DNA from: an uncultured Desulfovibrionaceae bacterium
Lineage (GTDB): Bacteria; Desulfobacterota; Desulfovibrionia; Desulfovibrionales; Desulfovibrionaceae
Direction: 5' to 3'
NCBI GenBank assembly: GCA_949299515.1
Contig: CASGAP010000005.1
Span: forward strand, 48,990 to 112,989
Length of the DNA: 64,000 nt
Positions within the stretch are counted from its first letter, which is position 1; each line of letters begins with the position of its first letter. Made by a program: the position numbers and the translations under genes. Positions 17,729-26,144 of this stretch are shown piece by piece. A model generated the notes under the pieces. That model made no database searches and was not told the DNA's origin. It saw only the letters and a program-made list of their open reading frames with translations.

Positions 17729-19342
17729 TTACAGATGTGCAATAAGCTTGTAAATATCCTGGTTAATTTTGGCAAGCCGTTCATGGATTTCCGTTTGGTC
17801 TTCCCAGGGCCGTTCCTGAACATTCGCAAGTTTTGTATGCATTTGTTTAATTCTGGTGTCAAGATCGTCAAGCACAAACTGCCAGTCCAGCTTCGGCACG
17901 GCGTGTTTGATAACGGTCGGTGCGGTATCCTCTGCGTTTGCTTTGGCAGTAAGTTCTAATTCTTCTAAATATTCTGGAATGGTAATGTCAAGCTGATATT
18001 TTTCCCTGATGCATTTTGCCAGGGTTTCCTGAGCGGTTTTTTCGCCGTGGATAAGGACAATGTGCGGTTTGGAGGCGGCAATGGTGCCTACCCAGCTCAG
18101 CAGCTGGCTTTGGCCGGCATGGGCGGAAAAGCCGTTGATGGTGTATATTTTGGCGGCAACATTGAGTTCGTTGTTCATCAGGTTGACCGTGGTTGCGCCT
18201 TCTACGATTTTTCTGCCGAGCGTGCCGACAGACTGGAAGCCCACAAACACAACGGAAGTTTCCGGCCGCCAGATATTGTGCTTGAGGTGGTGTTTAATGC
18301 GGCCTGCGTTGCACATACCGCTGGCGGAGAGGATAATGGCAGGCCCTTCAAGAGCGTTGAGCTGCTGGGATTCTTCGGTTTTCAGGGTATAATGCACTTT
18401 TTGGGAAAATTCTTTAAGCAGGCCGATATTGTTGCTTATTTCATGGAAGTCCAGCTTGTCTTTGTAGTTGATAAAAACTTCCGTGGCTTTAATGGCAAGG
18501 GGACTGTCCAGATAAATGGGCATATTCTGCGGGATTTTTCCCTGTTTGTCCAGTATGCACAGGCAGTACATGATTTCCTGCGCGCGTTCCACTGCAAAGG
18601 TGGGGATAATGACTTTTCCGCCCAGTTTATAGCTTCTTTCTATGGCTTCTGCCAATTCGTCCAGGCTGTTTTGTTCGTCTTTGTGGTCGCGGTTGCCGTA
18701 GGTGGATTCAAGAAAGAGATAATCGGTTTTTTCGAGGGGGGCGGGGTCGAACAGCAGCATATTTTCCGGCCGTCCCAGGTCGCCGGAGAAAGTCAGGCGC
18801 TTTGCTTCGCCGTTTTCGGTAATGTCTATGATGACAAAGGCGGCGCCTAAAATGTGGGCGGCATATTTGAACGTTACTTTAATGTTGGGCGCGGGTTCAA
18901 ATGTTTTGTCGTATTCCGCAACGGAAAACTGCTGTATGCTTTTTTGGGCGTCTTCCACGCTGTACAGGAGGTCGTTTTCTTTTTTCTTGCCGGTGCGGCT
19001 TCTTTGTTTTTCGCGCCAGGAATATTCCATTTCCTGAATGTATGCGCTGTCTTCGAGCATGAGGGAAACAAGGTCGAAGGTCGGGGCCGTGCAGTAGATT
19101 GTCCCTTTAAAGCCGTTGGCTGCCATGCGCGGGATAAGCCCGGAATGATCTATGTGGGCGTGGGTAAGCAAAATAAAATCCAAAGATTCCGGTCTGTAGA
19201 GCTCTGTGTCGAAATTTCGTTCTTCTATGGCTTTGTTGCCTTGGTGCATTCCGCAGTCCACGGCAAAGCGGCAGCCTGCCGCCTCAATCACATGGCAGGA
19301 ACCCGTAACGGTCTGGGCGGCACCTAAAAATTGTATTTTCAT
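17729..19342 (-). CDS. metallo-beta-lactamase fold RNase, beta-CASP family
   Basis: 537-residue zinc hydrolase of the CPSF73/YsdC-like beta-CASP group, expected to act on RNA. The N-terminal domain has GAAQTVTGSCH, the zinc motif HAHIDHSG and SGDLG. A beta-CASP insert follows (FAVERAQEIMYCL, SASGMCNAGRIKHHL), then the final GFSAHAGQSQLLSW and IHGEKTAQETLA segments. The C-terminal tail (about 470-537) is helical and charged. GAGGAATTGTC precedes the start. It heads the rsmD-coaD-miaA run. Substrate specificity cannot be read from the sequence. Confidence 0.9.
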   Translation of the reverse strand: MKIQFLGAAQTVTGSCHVIEAAGCRFAVDCGMHQGNKAIEERNFDTELYRPESLDFILLTHAHIDHSGLIPRMAANGFKGTIYCTAPTFDLVSLMLEDSAYIQEMEYSWREKQRSRTGKKKENDLLYSVEDAQKSIQQFSVAEYDKTFEPAPNIKVTFKYAAHILGAAFVIIDITENGEAKRLTFSGDLGRPENMLLFDPAPLEKTDYLFLESTYGNRDHKDEQNSLDELAEAIERSYKLGGKVIIPTFAVERAQEIMYCLCILDKQGKIPQNMPIYLDSPLAIKATEVFINYKDKLDFHEISNNIGLLKEFSQKVHYTLKTEESQQLNALEGPAIILSASGMCNAGRIKHHLKHNIWRPETSVVFVGFQSVGTLGRKIVEGATTVNLMNNELNVAAKIYTINGFSAHAGQSQLLSWVGTIAASKPHIVLIHGEKTAQETLAKCIREKYQLDITIPEYLEELELTAKANAEDTAPTVIKHAVPKLDWQFVLDDLDTRIKQMHTKLANVQERPWEDQTEIHERLAKINQDIYKLIAHL

Positions 19343-19517
19343 GACAATTCCTCACTTTGCTTAAAATGCAGCTTTATGACGTTGTTTATGAATATCTTTG
19401 GTATTAAACTATGCTATTTTTGTCTGTTTGAAAAGTGTTTTGCCCTAAATTTAAATTTTGATTGATTATTTTGCTTTTTGTTCCTACAATAAAAGAAAAT
19501 GAAAATACGAGGTGCAT

Positions 19518-20174
19518 ATGTTTAGCGATTGCGAGCAGTATCAGGTAGACAATACCATTAATATGGAGTCCTGGCGCGTTTTCAGAATTATGGGGGAACT
19601 TGTGCAGGGCTTTGATACCTTGAAAAACCTCCCTCCCTGCGTGTCCATATTCGGCTCCGCGCGTTCGTCCGAAGACGATCCGCTGTATAAACAGACAGAG
19701 CTTATCGCGCAAAAGATCTGCGAACTGGGGTTCGGCGTTATTACAGGCGGCGGCCCGGGATATATGGAAGCAGGCAATAAAGGCGCCAAAAACGGCAAAG
19801 GACCGTCCATCGGGCTGCATATCGAACTGCCGCACGAACAGGAACCGAATCCGTTCATTACCACCCGCTGCAATTTCCGGTATTTCTTTCTGCGCAAGCT
19901 GATGTTTGTAAAGTATGCATTTGCCTATGTGGTTATGCCCGGCGGCTTCGGCACCTTGGACGAACTTTTTGAAGCGGCTGTTTTGGTGCAGACGCATAAA
20001 ATCAAACCGTTTCCGATTATTTTGTATGACAGCAAATTTTGGGCAGGGCTCATTGACTGGGTGCGTGACCAGATGGTTTCCCGCGGTTTTCTGCGCGAAG
20101 AAGAAATCGGTCTTTTGACGATTTGCGACACTCCGGAAGAAGTTCTTGAAATAATAGGAAAATTTAAAGTATAA
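19518..20174 (+). CDS. LOG family protein (putative lysine-decarboxylase-like/nucleotide phosphoribohydrolase)
   Basis: 218 residues with the two family signatures GGGPGYMEAGNKGAK and PGGFGTLDELFE. Characterised homologues hydrolyse N6-modified or plain nucleoside 5'-monophosphates to base and ribose-5-phosphate; the older name lysine decarboxylase is not supported. ACGAGGTG upstream selects ATG 19518 over a GTG six nt earlier. Its stop overlaps the tadA start by 1 nt (TAATG), so the pair is cotranscribed. Confidence 0.9.
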   Translation: MFSDCEQYQVDNTINMESWRVFRIMGELVQGFDTLKNLPPCVSIFGSARSSEDDPLYKQTELIAQKICELGFGVITGGGPGYMEAGNKGAKNGKGPSIGLHIELPHEQEPNPFITTRCNFRYFFLRKLMFVKYAFAYVVMPGGFGTLDELFEAAVLVQTHKIKPFPIILYDSKFWAGLIDWVRDQMVSRGFLREEEIGLLTICDTPEEVLEIIGKFKV

Positions 20175-20692
20175 TGGATACTTGTTTTTATGCGGCAAAG
20201 CCTTGGGGGCCTGTTCCGCAATGTCCTGCCGGGCAAACCTGGGAAGGGCTTATGGAACTGGCTCTTGCCGCGGCACGGCAAGGGGCGCAGCAGGGAGAAG
20301 TGCCTGTTGGCGCGCTTGTGTGCGATATGCAGGGCAGGATTTTGGCGCAGGCGCATAACCGAAGCATAGCTGACAGCGACCCCTCTGCCCATGCGGAAAT
20401 AGTGGCCCTGCGGCAGGCAGGCAGGATTAAAGGCAATTATCGGCTGGAAGACTGCGTGCTTGTGGTGACGCTGGAACCGTGTACCATGTGCACGGGCGCC
20501 ATACGCGAAGCAAGGCTGGCAGGGCTTGTTTTCGGTGCTTACGATTACAGGGCAGGGGCCGTGTGTTCCTGCGGAGAAGGGCTTAATTGCCCGGAACTTG
20601 GCGTAAAAACATGGTTTTACGGCGGCGTGCTGGCAGACAGGGCCGCGGCGCTTTTGCAGGATTTTTTTAAAAATAAACGCGATAAAGGATAA
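20174..20692 (+). CDS. tadA: tRNA-specific adenosine deaminase
   Basis: Deaminates A34 to inosine in tRNA-Arg(ACG). The 172-residue protein has the zinc deaminase motifs HAEIVAL and PCTMCTGAI, plus the FGAYDYRAGA region characteristic of TadA. About 25 extra N-terminal residues (FYAAKPWGPVPQCPAGQTW) precede the family core. Overlaps the LOG gene by 1 nt; a small conserved-looking gene follows 4 nt downstream. Confidence 0.94.
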   Translation: MDTCFYAAKPWGPVPQCPAGQTWEGLMELALAAARQGAQQGEVPVGALVCDMQGRILAQAHNRSIADSDPSAHAEIVALRQAGRIKGNYRLEDCVLVVTLEPCTMCTGAIREARLAGLVFGAYDYRAGAVCSCGEGLNCPELGVKTWFYGGVLADRAAALLQDFFKNKRDKG

Positions 20693-20696
20693 CGGC

Positions 20697-21005
20697 ATGA
20701 GCAGCACTATTGACGAAATTACCATAAATTATGAAGAAGACGGCGTGTTGCTGGTTAAAGAGCTTGACAAAGAAATTCTGTCCAAAGGACTGAACACCAC
20801 AATTTTGTTCCGTTACAGGGAATATATCGCGGACGCCGACGACTACGGCCCCGATAAGTATACAATCCGCCGCTACAAGAAAATCGGCGGGGAGTTCCGC
20901 CAGCAGGCCAAGTTTAATATTTCCAGCGCACGGCAGGGAAAAATTATTGCCGATACGCTTGCCCGCTGGCTGAAAGAAGCCGAGAAAGAAGCCGAGGAGG
21001 AATAA
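20697..21005 (+). CDS. small conserved-type protein of unknown function, possibly PC4-like
   Basis: 102 residues, acidic N and C termini (ends KEAEKEAEEE). The core YTIRRYKKIGGEFRQQAKFNIS followed by QGKIIADTLARWLKEA gives a strand-strand-helix pattern that faintly recalls the PC4/p15 single-strand-binding fold, but I cannot confirm this. It lies 4 nt after tadA and 10 nt before the methyltransferase gene, so it belongs to the same operon. GATAAAGGATAACGGC provides the ribosome binding site. Confidence 0.75.
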   Translation: MSSTIDEITINYEEDGVLLVKELDKEILSKGLNTTILFRYREYIADADDYGPDKYTIRRYKKIGGEFRQQAKFNISSARQGKIIADTLARWLKEAEKEAEEE

Positions 21006-21015
21006 CGGCGGCGTT

Positions 21016-21726
21016 ATGATTTGGCATAAAAAGGCAGAAGAGCGTCTTGTCAAAGCCTGTATGGAAGACTGGCAGCGGCGCGGTGCGCATTTATTGCAGC
21101 TTGGGCTGCATTCGCCTGTTGTTCCGGAGTTTTTTTGGGACAGCGGCTTTGACGTGACCTGCTGCGAGGAAAATCATGCCGCGGCCGAAGCGGCGCTTGC
21201 GCGTTCGGGGCCGCGCATTTCCTATCAGATAGGCAGGGCAGATCATCTTCCTTTTGACGATGACAGCTTTGAATATGCTTTTGTTTCTTTGTATGCCGAT
21301 ACGGAATATGTCGGGCAATACGGTCTGCCGTCTTTTCTGCGGCGGCATATGCAGGAAAAATTGCCTGCCGTTTTGGAAGAATTGTGCAGGGTTTCGCGCC
21401 TCGGCGTGGTGCTGACCGCAAAAAATGCGTGTTCTTTGTGCCAAAGCCGCTATGAAGGAAAAAAATATTCCCCTTATTTTTTGTGGAAAACTGCCAAAGG
21501 TCTGTGTTCCGAGGGCAGAGTCCGTTTTGCCAGCACCGGCTTTGTTCCGCGTCTGTTTACCCCGCGTCTGCAGTTTGTGAACAATGCCGTATCGTTTGTG
21601 CCCTGCGGTGCGCTTGTGGGCTGCTGTTTGGAATTTAATGCTCCGCCCCTTACGGGCATAGGCGCGTTTATCAAACAGGAAAAGCGCAAGCTTGAAAGTG
21701 TGCCGCTGATTCAGCGCAACGGCTGA
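21016..21726 (+). CDS. class I SAM-dependent methyltransferase-like protein
   Basis: 236 residues. A short SAM-binding core can be traced: LLQLGLHSPV (motif I position but without the usual GxGxG), CCEENHAAAEAA (motif II acidic end) and ADHLPFDDDSFEYAFVSL (motif post-I to IV). The degenerate glycine motif leaves open whether it binds SAM tightly. Substrate unknown. Last gene of the LOG-tadA group; converges with gluQ. Confidence 0.7.
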   Translation: MIWHKKAEERLVKACMEDWQRRGAHLLQLGLHSPVVPEFFWDSGFDVTCCEENHAAAEAALARSGPRISYQIGRADHLPFDDDSFEYAFVSLYADTEYVGQYGLPSFLRRHMQEKLPAVLEELCRVSRLGVVLTAKNACSLCQSRYEGKKYSPYFLWKTAKGLCSEGRVRFASTGFVPRLFTPRLQFVNNAVSFVPCGALVGCCLEFNAPPLTGIGAFIKQEKRKLESVPLIQRNG

Positions 21727-21836
21727 AATACTGTTCTGCCGCGCACTATTTTGCCGTTTTGGTCGGCGGTTTGTTTTATAAGCGGAATAAAAACAGTGTG
21801 ATAGACTGATTTTTGTGCGCCGCGCCGAAACTGCAT

Positions 21837-22934
21837 TCAGAAATCCGTGGAAACGGTATTGCCGAGTTTGGCGAGTTTGTGCATTAAATATGCTTTGGCC
21901 GTGCCGGGTTCTTTGTCCTGTTCTTTGTCCTGTTTTTTGTCCCGTTCGCTGTTTTGTCCGTCGTTTTCCCAAATTGTTTTTATGTTGTCCTGCATATACT
22001 GCAGAATGTCCGCGGCATTGGCAAATTCGCCGTGCAGTCCCAAAAATCCCGCAAGATACTGCAAAACAGGCGCAGGACTGCTGTCTTTTCGGCGCAGGGC
22101 TTTGAGGCTGAGGCTGGCATGGCGCTTGGCAAGGCGTTCGTCCGCGGCATCAAGCAGGAGCGGAATATGCGCATAATTTGGGGGGGTATGGCCGAACAGG
22201 CGGAAAAGATAGAGCTGGCGCGGAGTGGAAGTTAAAATATCGTTGCCGCGCACCACTTCCGTAATGCCCATCAGCATATCGTCAACGCTTACCGCAAGCT
22301 GATATGCCCGTACTTTGTCGGAGCGGCGCAGGGCAAAATCGCCGCCGCAGTCGTTTAAATTAAATGTCTGTTTGCCCAGGACCGAATCCGTAAAAGCAAA
22401 GTCCGCAGAAATCCCAAAAAATTCCTCCGGAACCGTATGCCGTTCCCGCGGGGCAAAGGGCGGGCAGGCAAGGCGCAGGCAGGCGCTTTGCTTTTGTCTG
22501 CGCGCCTGTTCTTCTGCCGTCAGAAAGCGGCAGGTTCTGTGATATGCCGCCCCCATGTCGGGCATGACGAAACGGCTGCCGGGTCTGCTTGTCTGCGGAG
22601 CGCCCGCCATTTCGCGCAGTTCTTTGCGCGTGCAGTAACAGGGGTACGTGAATGCGGAAAGCTTTGCGGCATATTCTTCGTAAATTGCCGTGCGTTTGCT
22701 CTGGCAGACCATTTCGCCGTCGTAGTTTATGCCGAGCCAGGCAAAATCCTCCAGGGCGGCGTCAATAAATTCGGTTTTGGATCTGGCGGGATCTATGTCT
22801 TCCATGCGCAGAAAAACCGTGCCGCCGTCCAATCGGGCGGAAAGCCATGCCAGCAGAAAAGACCAGGCATTGCCTAAATGCAGATAGCCTGTGGGACTCG
22901 GTGCCAGTCGGCCTGTCGTGTGCTGTGCGTTCAT
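21837..22934 (-). CDS. gluQ: glutamyl-Q tRNA(Asp) synthetase-like protein
   Basis: Paralogue of the catalytic half of glutamyl-tRNA synthetase that glutamylates queuosine in tRNA-Asp. 365 residues: HIGH-type motif APSPTGYLHLGN, RMEDIDPARSK, CYCTRKEL (zinc-type cysteines), DDMLMGITEVVRG and KMSKS-equivalent KRHASLSLK. No anticodon-binding domain follows. The C terminus instead has a low-complexity run of Asp, Lys and Glu/Gln (DKKQDKEQDKEPG) encoded by 12-nt repeats, which is odd for the family. Starts 2 nt before the hemW stop on the same strand, so it is cotranscribed with hemW. Confidence 0.88.
   Translation of the reverse strand: MNAQHTTGRLAPSPTGYLHLGNAWSFLLAWLSARLDGGTVFLRMEDIDPARSKTEFIDAALEDFAWLGINYDGEMVCQSKRTAIYEEYAAKLSAFTYPCYCTRKELREMAGAPQTSRPGSRFVMPDMGAAYHRTCRFLTAEEQARRQKQSACLRLACPPFAPRERHTVPEEFFGISADFAFTDSVLGKQTFNLNDCGGDFALRRSDKVRAYQLAVSVDDMLMGITEVVRGNDILTSTPRQLYLFRLFGHTPPNYAHIPLLLDAADERLAKRHASLSLKALRRKDSSPAPVLQYLAGFLGLHGEFANAADILQYMQDNIKTIWENDGQNSERDKKQDKEQDKEPGTAKAYLMHKLAKLGNTVSTDF
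21909..21944. repeat. 12-nt tandem repeat in the gluQ 3' end
   Basis: TTCTTTGTCCTG occurs twice and a third time with two mismatches. On the coding (minus) strand it specifies repeated Asp-Lys-Glu/Lys-Gln. In-frame repeat units suggest slippage-driven length variation of the protein tail. Confidence 0.8.
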
Positions 22935-22935
22935 G

Positions 22936-24513
22936 TTACCATAAGCTTTTTTGTGTTTGATGTTCTTTTATGGCTCGGAAAAAATGTTCGAGTATGCTGT
23001 TGGAAACAAGCATTCCGTTGCGGGTAAAATAGGCATAGCCGTTTTTCAGGCGCATGAGGTTGTTTTTGTCCAGCATCTGCAAAAGCCTGTTGTGTTCCTT
23101 GGCAAAATTTCTGTGCGCCAGGGCTTCGTATTCCGCAAGGTTCAGCCCCTTAACCGTGCGCAGGCGGAGCATGACCAGTTCACAGAGCTGTTCTGCGGGT
23201 GTTAAATATTCGGTAACATAGCCTGCGGTTTTTGCGGCTTGTTCGGCGTGCGGAGCATTTTCGGCCTGATCCTTTATGTCCTGCGCAAAGCAGGTGGCTA
23301 TGTCCAGTGCCCATTCTTCCAGGTTGGAAGCATGGGTGCGCCGTATGCTGCCGACAGTGCTTGCGGCGGCAGGGCCTGCGCCGATATAGTCGCTGCCCAG
23401 CCAATAGCCCAGATTATGCCGGCATTGATAGCCCATTTTGGCGTAATTGGAAATTTCGTACTGTATATAGCCTGCTTCTTCCAAAAGTGCGGAGCCGCTT
23501 TTGTACATCTGCGCCTGTTCCTGTTCGCCCGCAAGCTGCAGTTTGCCTTCGCGGTCCAGCAGGTCGAAATAACTGCCTTCTTCAATGCTCAGGCCGTAGG
23601 CTGAAATATGTTCGGGGGCCAGTTTTACGGCTTTTTTCAAATCGTCCAGCCAGGTTTTCAGGCGCTGGGTCGGAATGGCCCAGATAAAATCAAGGCTGAT
23701 ATTGCCAAAACCCGCGCTGCGCAGGGCATGATAGGCCTGCTGCGCCTGCAAAGCCGTATGCGGTCTGCCCATAAGCCGCAGGTGTTCGTCATTTAAAGAC
23801 TGTACGCCGAGGGATACGCGGTTAAAGCCCATTTTGCGGTAGGCCACGGCTTTAATATTGTTAATGCTTTCGGGATTGGCTTCAAGAGAAATTTCGCAGT
23901 CTTCGGGCACGGAAAAATTTCCGATAATAAACTGCAGAATATCTTCCATATCCTTAATAGGAATATAGGAAGGCGTGCCGCCGCCGAAAAAAATGCTGGT
24001 TATGGGTTTTGTTCCGTAATACTGCACAATAATACCGAGTTCCTTTAATAAAGTGGATTTCCACAGGCGAAATTCCGTGCTTTGTTTCAAAGGGTGCTCT
24101 TCGGAAAATTTATGGCAAAATTCTTTGGGCAGGGGCAAGCGTTTTTTTTGCGGAGTCTGTACAGGTGCCGGTGAAAATCCGTCAATGCCGAGTTTGCTGC
24201 GCAGGGCGTCGGCCTGTTCTTTGGAAAGAAATGCGTCGGCAAGAGTCAGCTTGGGGGCGCTTTCCGCGGGCATGGCGGCAGGCTGCCGCGTCATGCGCTT
24301 TGCCGCAAGAAAAGAAGACAAAGACTGCACGTTTTGCGCGGGGGCGGACTGGGGGGCCGGCTGTATGCCTTGATAAATATCGGTGTTTTTGTCAATTAAT
24401 GTTATTGTCGGCTTAAACGATTCCAATATATTTAAAGAAGAAGCCGGAAGAGAATAAAAAGAACAGTAATGGCATTTTTTGACGCAAAACGGGACGTGGA
24501 TATATAACTGCAT
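22936..24513 (-). CDS. hemW: radical SAM coproporphyrinogen III oxidase-like protein HemW with a large insertion
   Basis: 525 residues; usual HemW is about 380-400. The start YIHVPFCVKKCHYCSFYS carries the CX3CX2C cluster motif, followed much later by FFGGGTPSYIP, SLEANPESI, GVQSLND, SYGL-like SAYGLSIEEG and NYAKMGYQCRHNLGYW, the standard HemW order. Between the cysteine motif and the GGGTP motif lies an extra stretch (about residues 22-145) rich in Pro, Ala, Lys and Ser with no visible fold. HemW homologues act in haem trafficking rather than oxidation. Divergent from the ribosomal cluster; gluQ follows. Confidence 0.88.
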   Translation of the reverse strand: MQLYIHVPFCVKKCHYCSFYSLPASSLNILESFKPTITLIDKNTDIYQGIQPAPQSAPAQNVQSLSSFLAAKRMTRQPAAMPAESAPKLTLADAFLSKEQADALRSKLGIDGFSPAPVQTPQKKRLPLPKEFCHKFSEEHPLKQSTEFRLWKSTLLKELGIIVQYYGTKPITSIFFGGGTPSYIPIKDMEDILQFIIGNFSVPEDCEISLEANPESINNIKAVAYRKMGFNRVSLGVQSLNDEHLRLMGRPHTALQAQQAYHALRSAGFGNISLDFIWAIPTQRLKTWLDDLKKAVKLAPEHISAYGLSIEEGSYFDLLDREGKLQLAGEQEQAQMYKSGSALLEEAGYIQYEISNYAKMGYQCRHNLGYWLGSDYIGAGPAAASTVGSIRRTHASNLEEWALDIATCFAQDIKDQAENAPHAEQAAKTAGYVTEYLTPAEQLCELVMLRLRTVKGLNLAEYEALAHRNFAKEHNRLLQMLDKNNLMRLKNGYAYFTRNGMLVSNSILEHFFRAIKEHQTQKSLW

Positions 24514-24598
24514 GGCTTTACTCTGTAGTGGGGTAAAAAAATAAAAATAAATTTTAACCGTTAATGCAAGAAAAAAATTAAATTTTTTTAAAAAAAAG

Positions 24599-24627
24599 TT
24601 GACAGAACGAGAGAAAATAGGTAGTTA
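24599..24627 (+). promoter_or_regulatory. promoter of the S10 leader
   Basis: TTGACA at 24599-24604, 17 nt, TAGTTA at 24622-24627, preceded by an A/T-rich tract that resembles an UP element. The expected start is near 24634, about 540 nt before rpsJ. Confidence 0.65.
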
Positions 24628-24633
24628 TTCAAA

Positions 24634-25002
24634 TCACCTCATTATGAGGCAATCCCCGGACGGCGGGGAAGGGCAAGTTGAGCTTGTCCTGATGTGTTTT
24701 CAACTATTTGAAAACGTTTGACATTTACAGGCGTCACCATGCCGGTATTGTCAACCGTTCCAGTCTGCTGGCTGCAGGCTGTAAGGTTATCCAGCAAGCA
24801 AAAGGCTTGTGCATGCGTGATCCCTGTGGGACCACCTATCTCAATTACGAAGTATTTCGTATCGGACAGGATGGCAAACCCGGGTCGGCTAAGTTTTATG
24901 ATACAGTTTGTTTTTGCGAAACGGGTGCAGCTATTCCAGTATCCCCAATATCCGTAAAAATCATAAAAAAAGCCAGCCCTATGTGACAGCATGAGGGTTT
25001 TT
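24634..25002 (+). ncRNA. hairpin-rich leader or small RNA upstream of rpsJ, ending in an attenuator-like hairpin
   Basis: No convincing gene is present, but strong local inverted repeats follow each other: 24637-24649, 24653-24669, 24671-24689, 24696-24715 (GTTTTCAA/TTGAAAAC), 24761-24781, 24795-24809, 24821-24831, 24846-24861 (TACGAA/TTCGTA) and 24977-24997. The last one (CCCTATG/CATGAGGG with one bulge) is followed by five T residues and could end transcription. This may be a separate RNA of about 370 nt or a leader controlling ribosomal protein synthesis. I could not assign it to a known RNA family by eye. Confidence 0.5.
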
Positions 25003-25075
25003 GTCGTTGTCTGATAACAAGGTGTAAGGAATGAGAAGCAAACATTTCCTGAGTTTTTGTTTGTTTCTTTTTGAT

Positions 25076-25146
25076 GTTCGGTGAAAACCGGACGGCCGTC
25101 GCAAGACGGTGGATACTCCGGAAGAAATTTTCAGTATCTTTCGGAG
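25076..25146 (+). promoter_or_regulatory. three-hairpin element just before rpsJ
   Basis: Three adjacent stems: GTTCGGT/ACCGGAC closed by a GAAA tetraloop (25076-25093), CCGTC/GACGG closed by GCAA (25096-25109), and a 10-bp stem CTCCGGAAGA/TCTTTCGGAG (25116-25146). Two GNRA tetraloops in series are typical of structured protein- or RNA-binding elements. The position 27 nt before rpsJ suggests autoregulation by a ribosomal protein (L4 in E. coli), which is an inference. Confidence 0.6.
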
Positions 25147-25172
25147 CGAATTGCCTAAAATGGAGATTCGCA

Positions 25173-25490
25173 ATGACAACAGTTGGCAGTGATCGTATCC
25201 GTATTAAGCTTAAGGCTTACGATTATCGCATCCTGGATAAGGCTGTGGCGGAAATCGTGGATACAGCGCGCAATACAGGCGCTGGGGTAGCAGGACCAAT
25301 TCCTTTGCCTACCAATGTACACAAATACACGGTTAACCGCTCTGTGCACGTTGACAAAAAGTCCCGTGAACAGTTTGAAATGAGAGTTCATAAACGTCTT
25401 ATGGATATCCTCGACCCCACGCAACAGACCGTGGACGCTCTCGGTAAACTTTCTTTACCGGCTGGCGTGGATGTGGAAATTAAGCTCTAG
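25173..25490 (+). CDS. rpsJ: 30S ribosomal protein S10
   Basis: 105 residues, with [17 protein letters not shown] at the start and VAGPIPLPT in the middle. Besides its place in the 30S head, S10 (NusE) joins the antitermination complex. TGGAGA at 25161 selects the ATG at 25173; the open frame upstream runs through the leader hairpins and is not coding. First gene of the S10 operon. Confidence 0.97.
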   Translation: MTTVGSDRIRIKLKAYDYRILDKAVAEIVDTARNTGAGVAGPIPLPTNVHKYTVNRSVHVDKKSREQFEMRVHKRLMDILDPTQQTVDALGKLSLPAGVDVEIKL

Positions 25491-25501
25491 TGAGGGGCGT
25501 T

Positions 25502-26131
25502 ATGTCTGAAAAAATGGGAATATTAGGACGTAAATTGGGTATGACCCGTATTTTTGCCGGTGACGGTACAGCAGTGCCCGTTACTGTAATCAAGGCAGGT
25601 CCGTGCCCTATTACACAAGTAAAGACGGCGGAAAAAGATGGGTATCATGCTCTTCAGATCGCCTTCGAAGAAGCTAAGGAAAAGCATGTGTCTAAAGCCA
25701 TGCAAGGGCATTTTGCCAAAGCCAACGCAGGCAATTTCCGCAACGTTCGCGAAGTTCGTTTGGAAAATGCGGCAACACAGCAGGTAGGTGAAGTTCTCAC
25801 CCTTGATATGTTCAGCGTCGGCGATAAAATCAAAGTAACTGGTATAAGTGTTGGTAAAGGTTACCAAGGCGTAATGCGCCGCTGGAACTTTGCCGGTATC
25901 AAAGACGGCCACGGTAACGAAAAAGTTCACCGCAACGCCGGTTCTATCGGTAACAACACCTTCCCGGGACACGTTTTCAAAGGCAAGAAAATGGCAGGCC
26001 ATTGGGGTAACGAAAGAGTTACCGAACAAGGCCTTACCATTGTGGAAGTTCGCCAGGAAGAAGGAGTTATCCTTGTTAAAGGCGCAGTTCCCGGCCCGAA
26101 AAACGGTCTTGTATTCGTACGTAAGCAGTAG
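25502..26131 (+). CDS. rplC: 50S ribosomal protein L3
   Basis: 209 residues; [13 protein letters not shown] at the start and the central [21 protein letters not shown] loop that reaches the peptidyl transferase centre. GAGGGG lies 5 nt before ATG 25502. It begins 11 nt after rpsJ and is followed 13 nt later by rplD. Confidence 0.97.
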   Translation: MSEKMGILGRKLGMTRIFAGDGTAVPVTVIKAGPCPITQVKTAEKDGYHALQIAFEEAKEKHVSKAMQGHFAKANAGNFRNVREVRLENAATQQVGEVLTLDMFSVGDKIKVTGISVGKGYQGVMRRWNFAGIKDGHGNEKVHRNAGSIGNNTFPGHVFKGKKMAGHWGNERVTEQGLTIVEVRQEEGVILVKGAVPGPKNGLVFVRKQ

Positions 26132-26144
26132 TTAGGAGATTATA

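Noticed and set aside
24708..24986. Open frame of 92 codons (TTG start) in the S10 leader
   Set aside because: No ribosome binding site, starts within a perfect hairpin, and its span is covered by a chain of stem-loops; the product has no recognisable family. RNA structure explains the region better.
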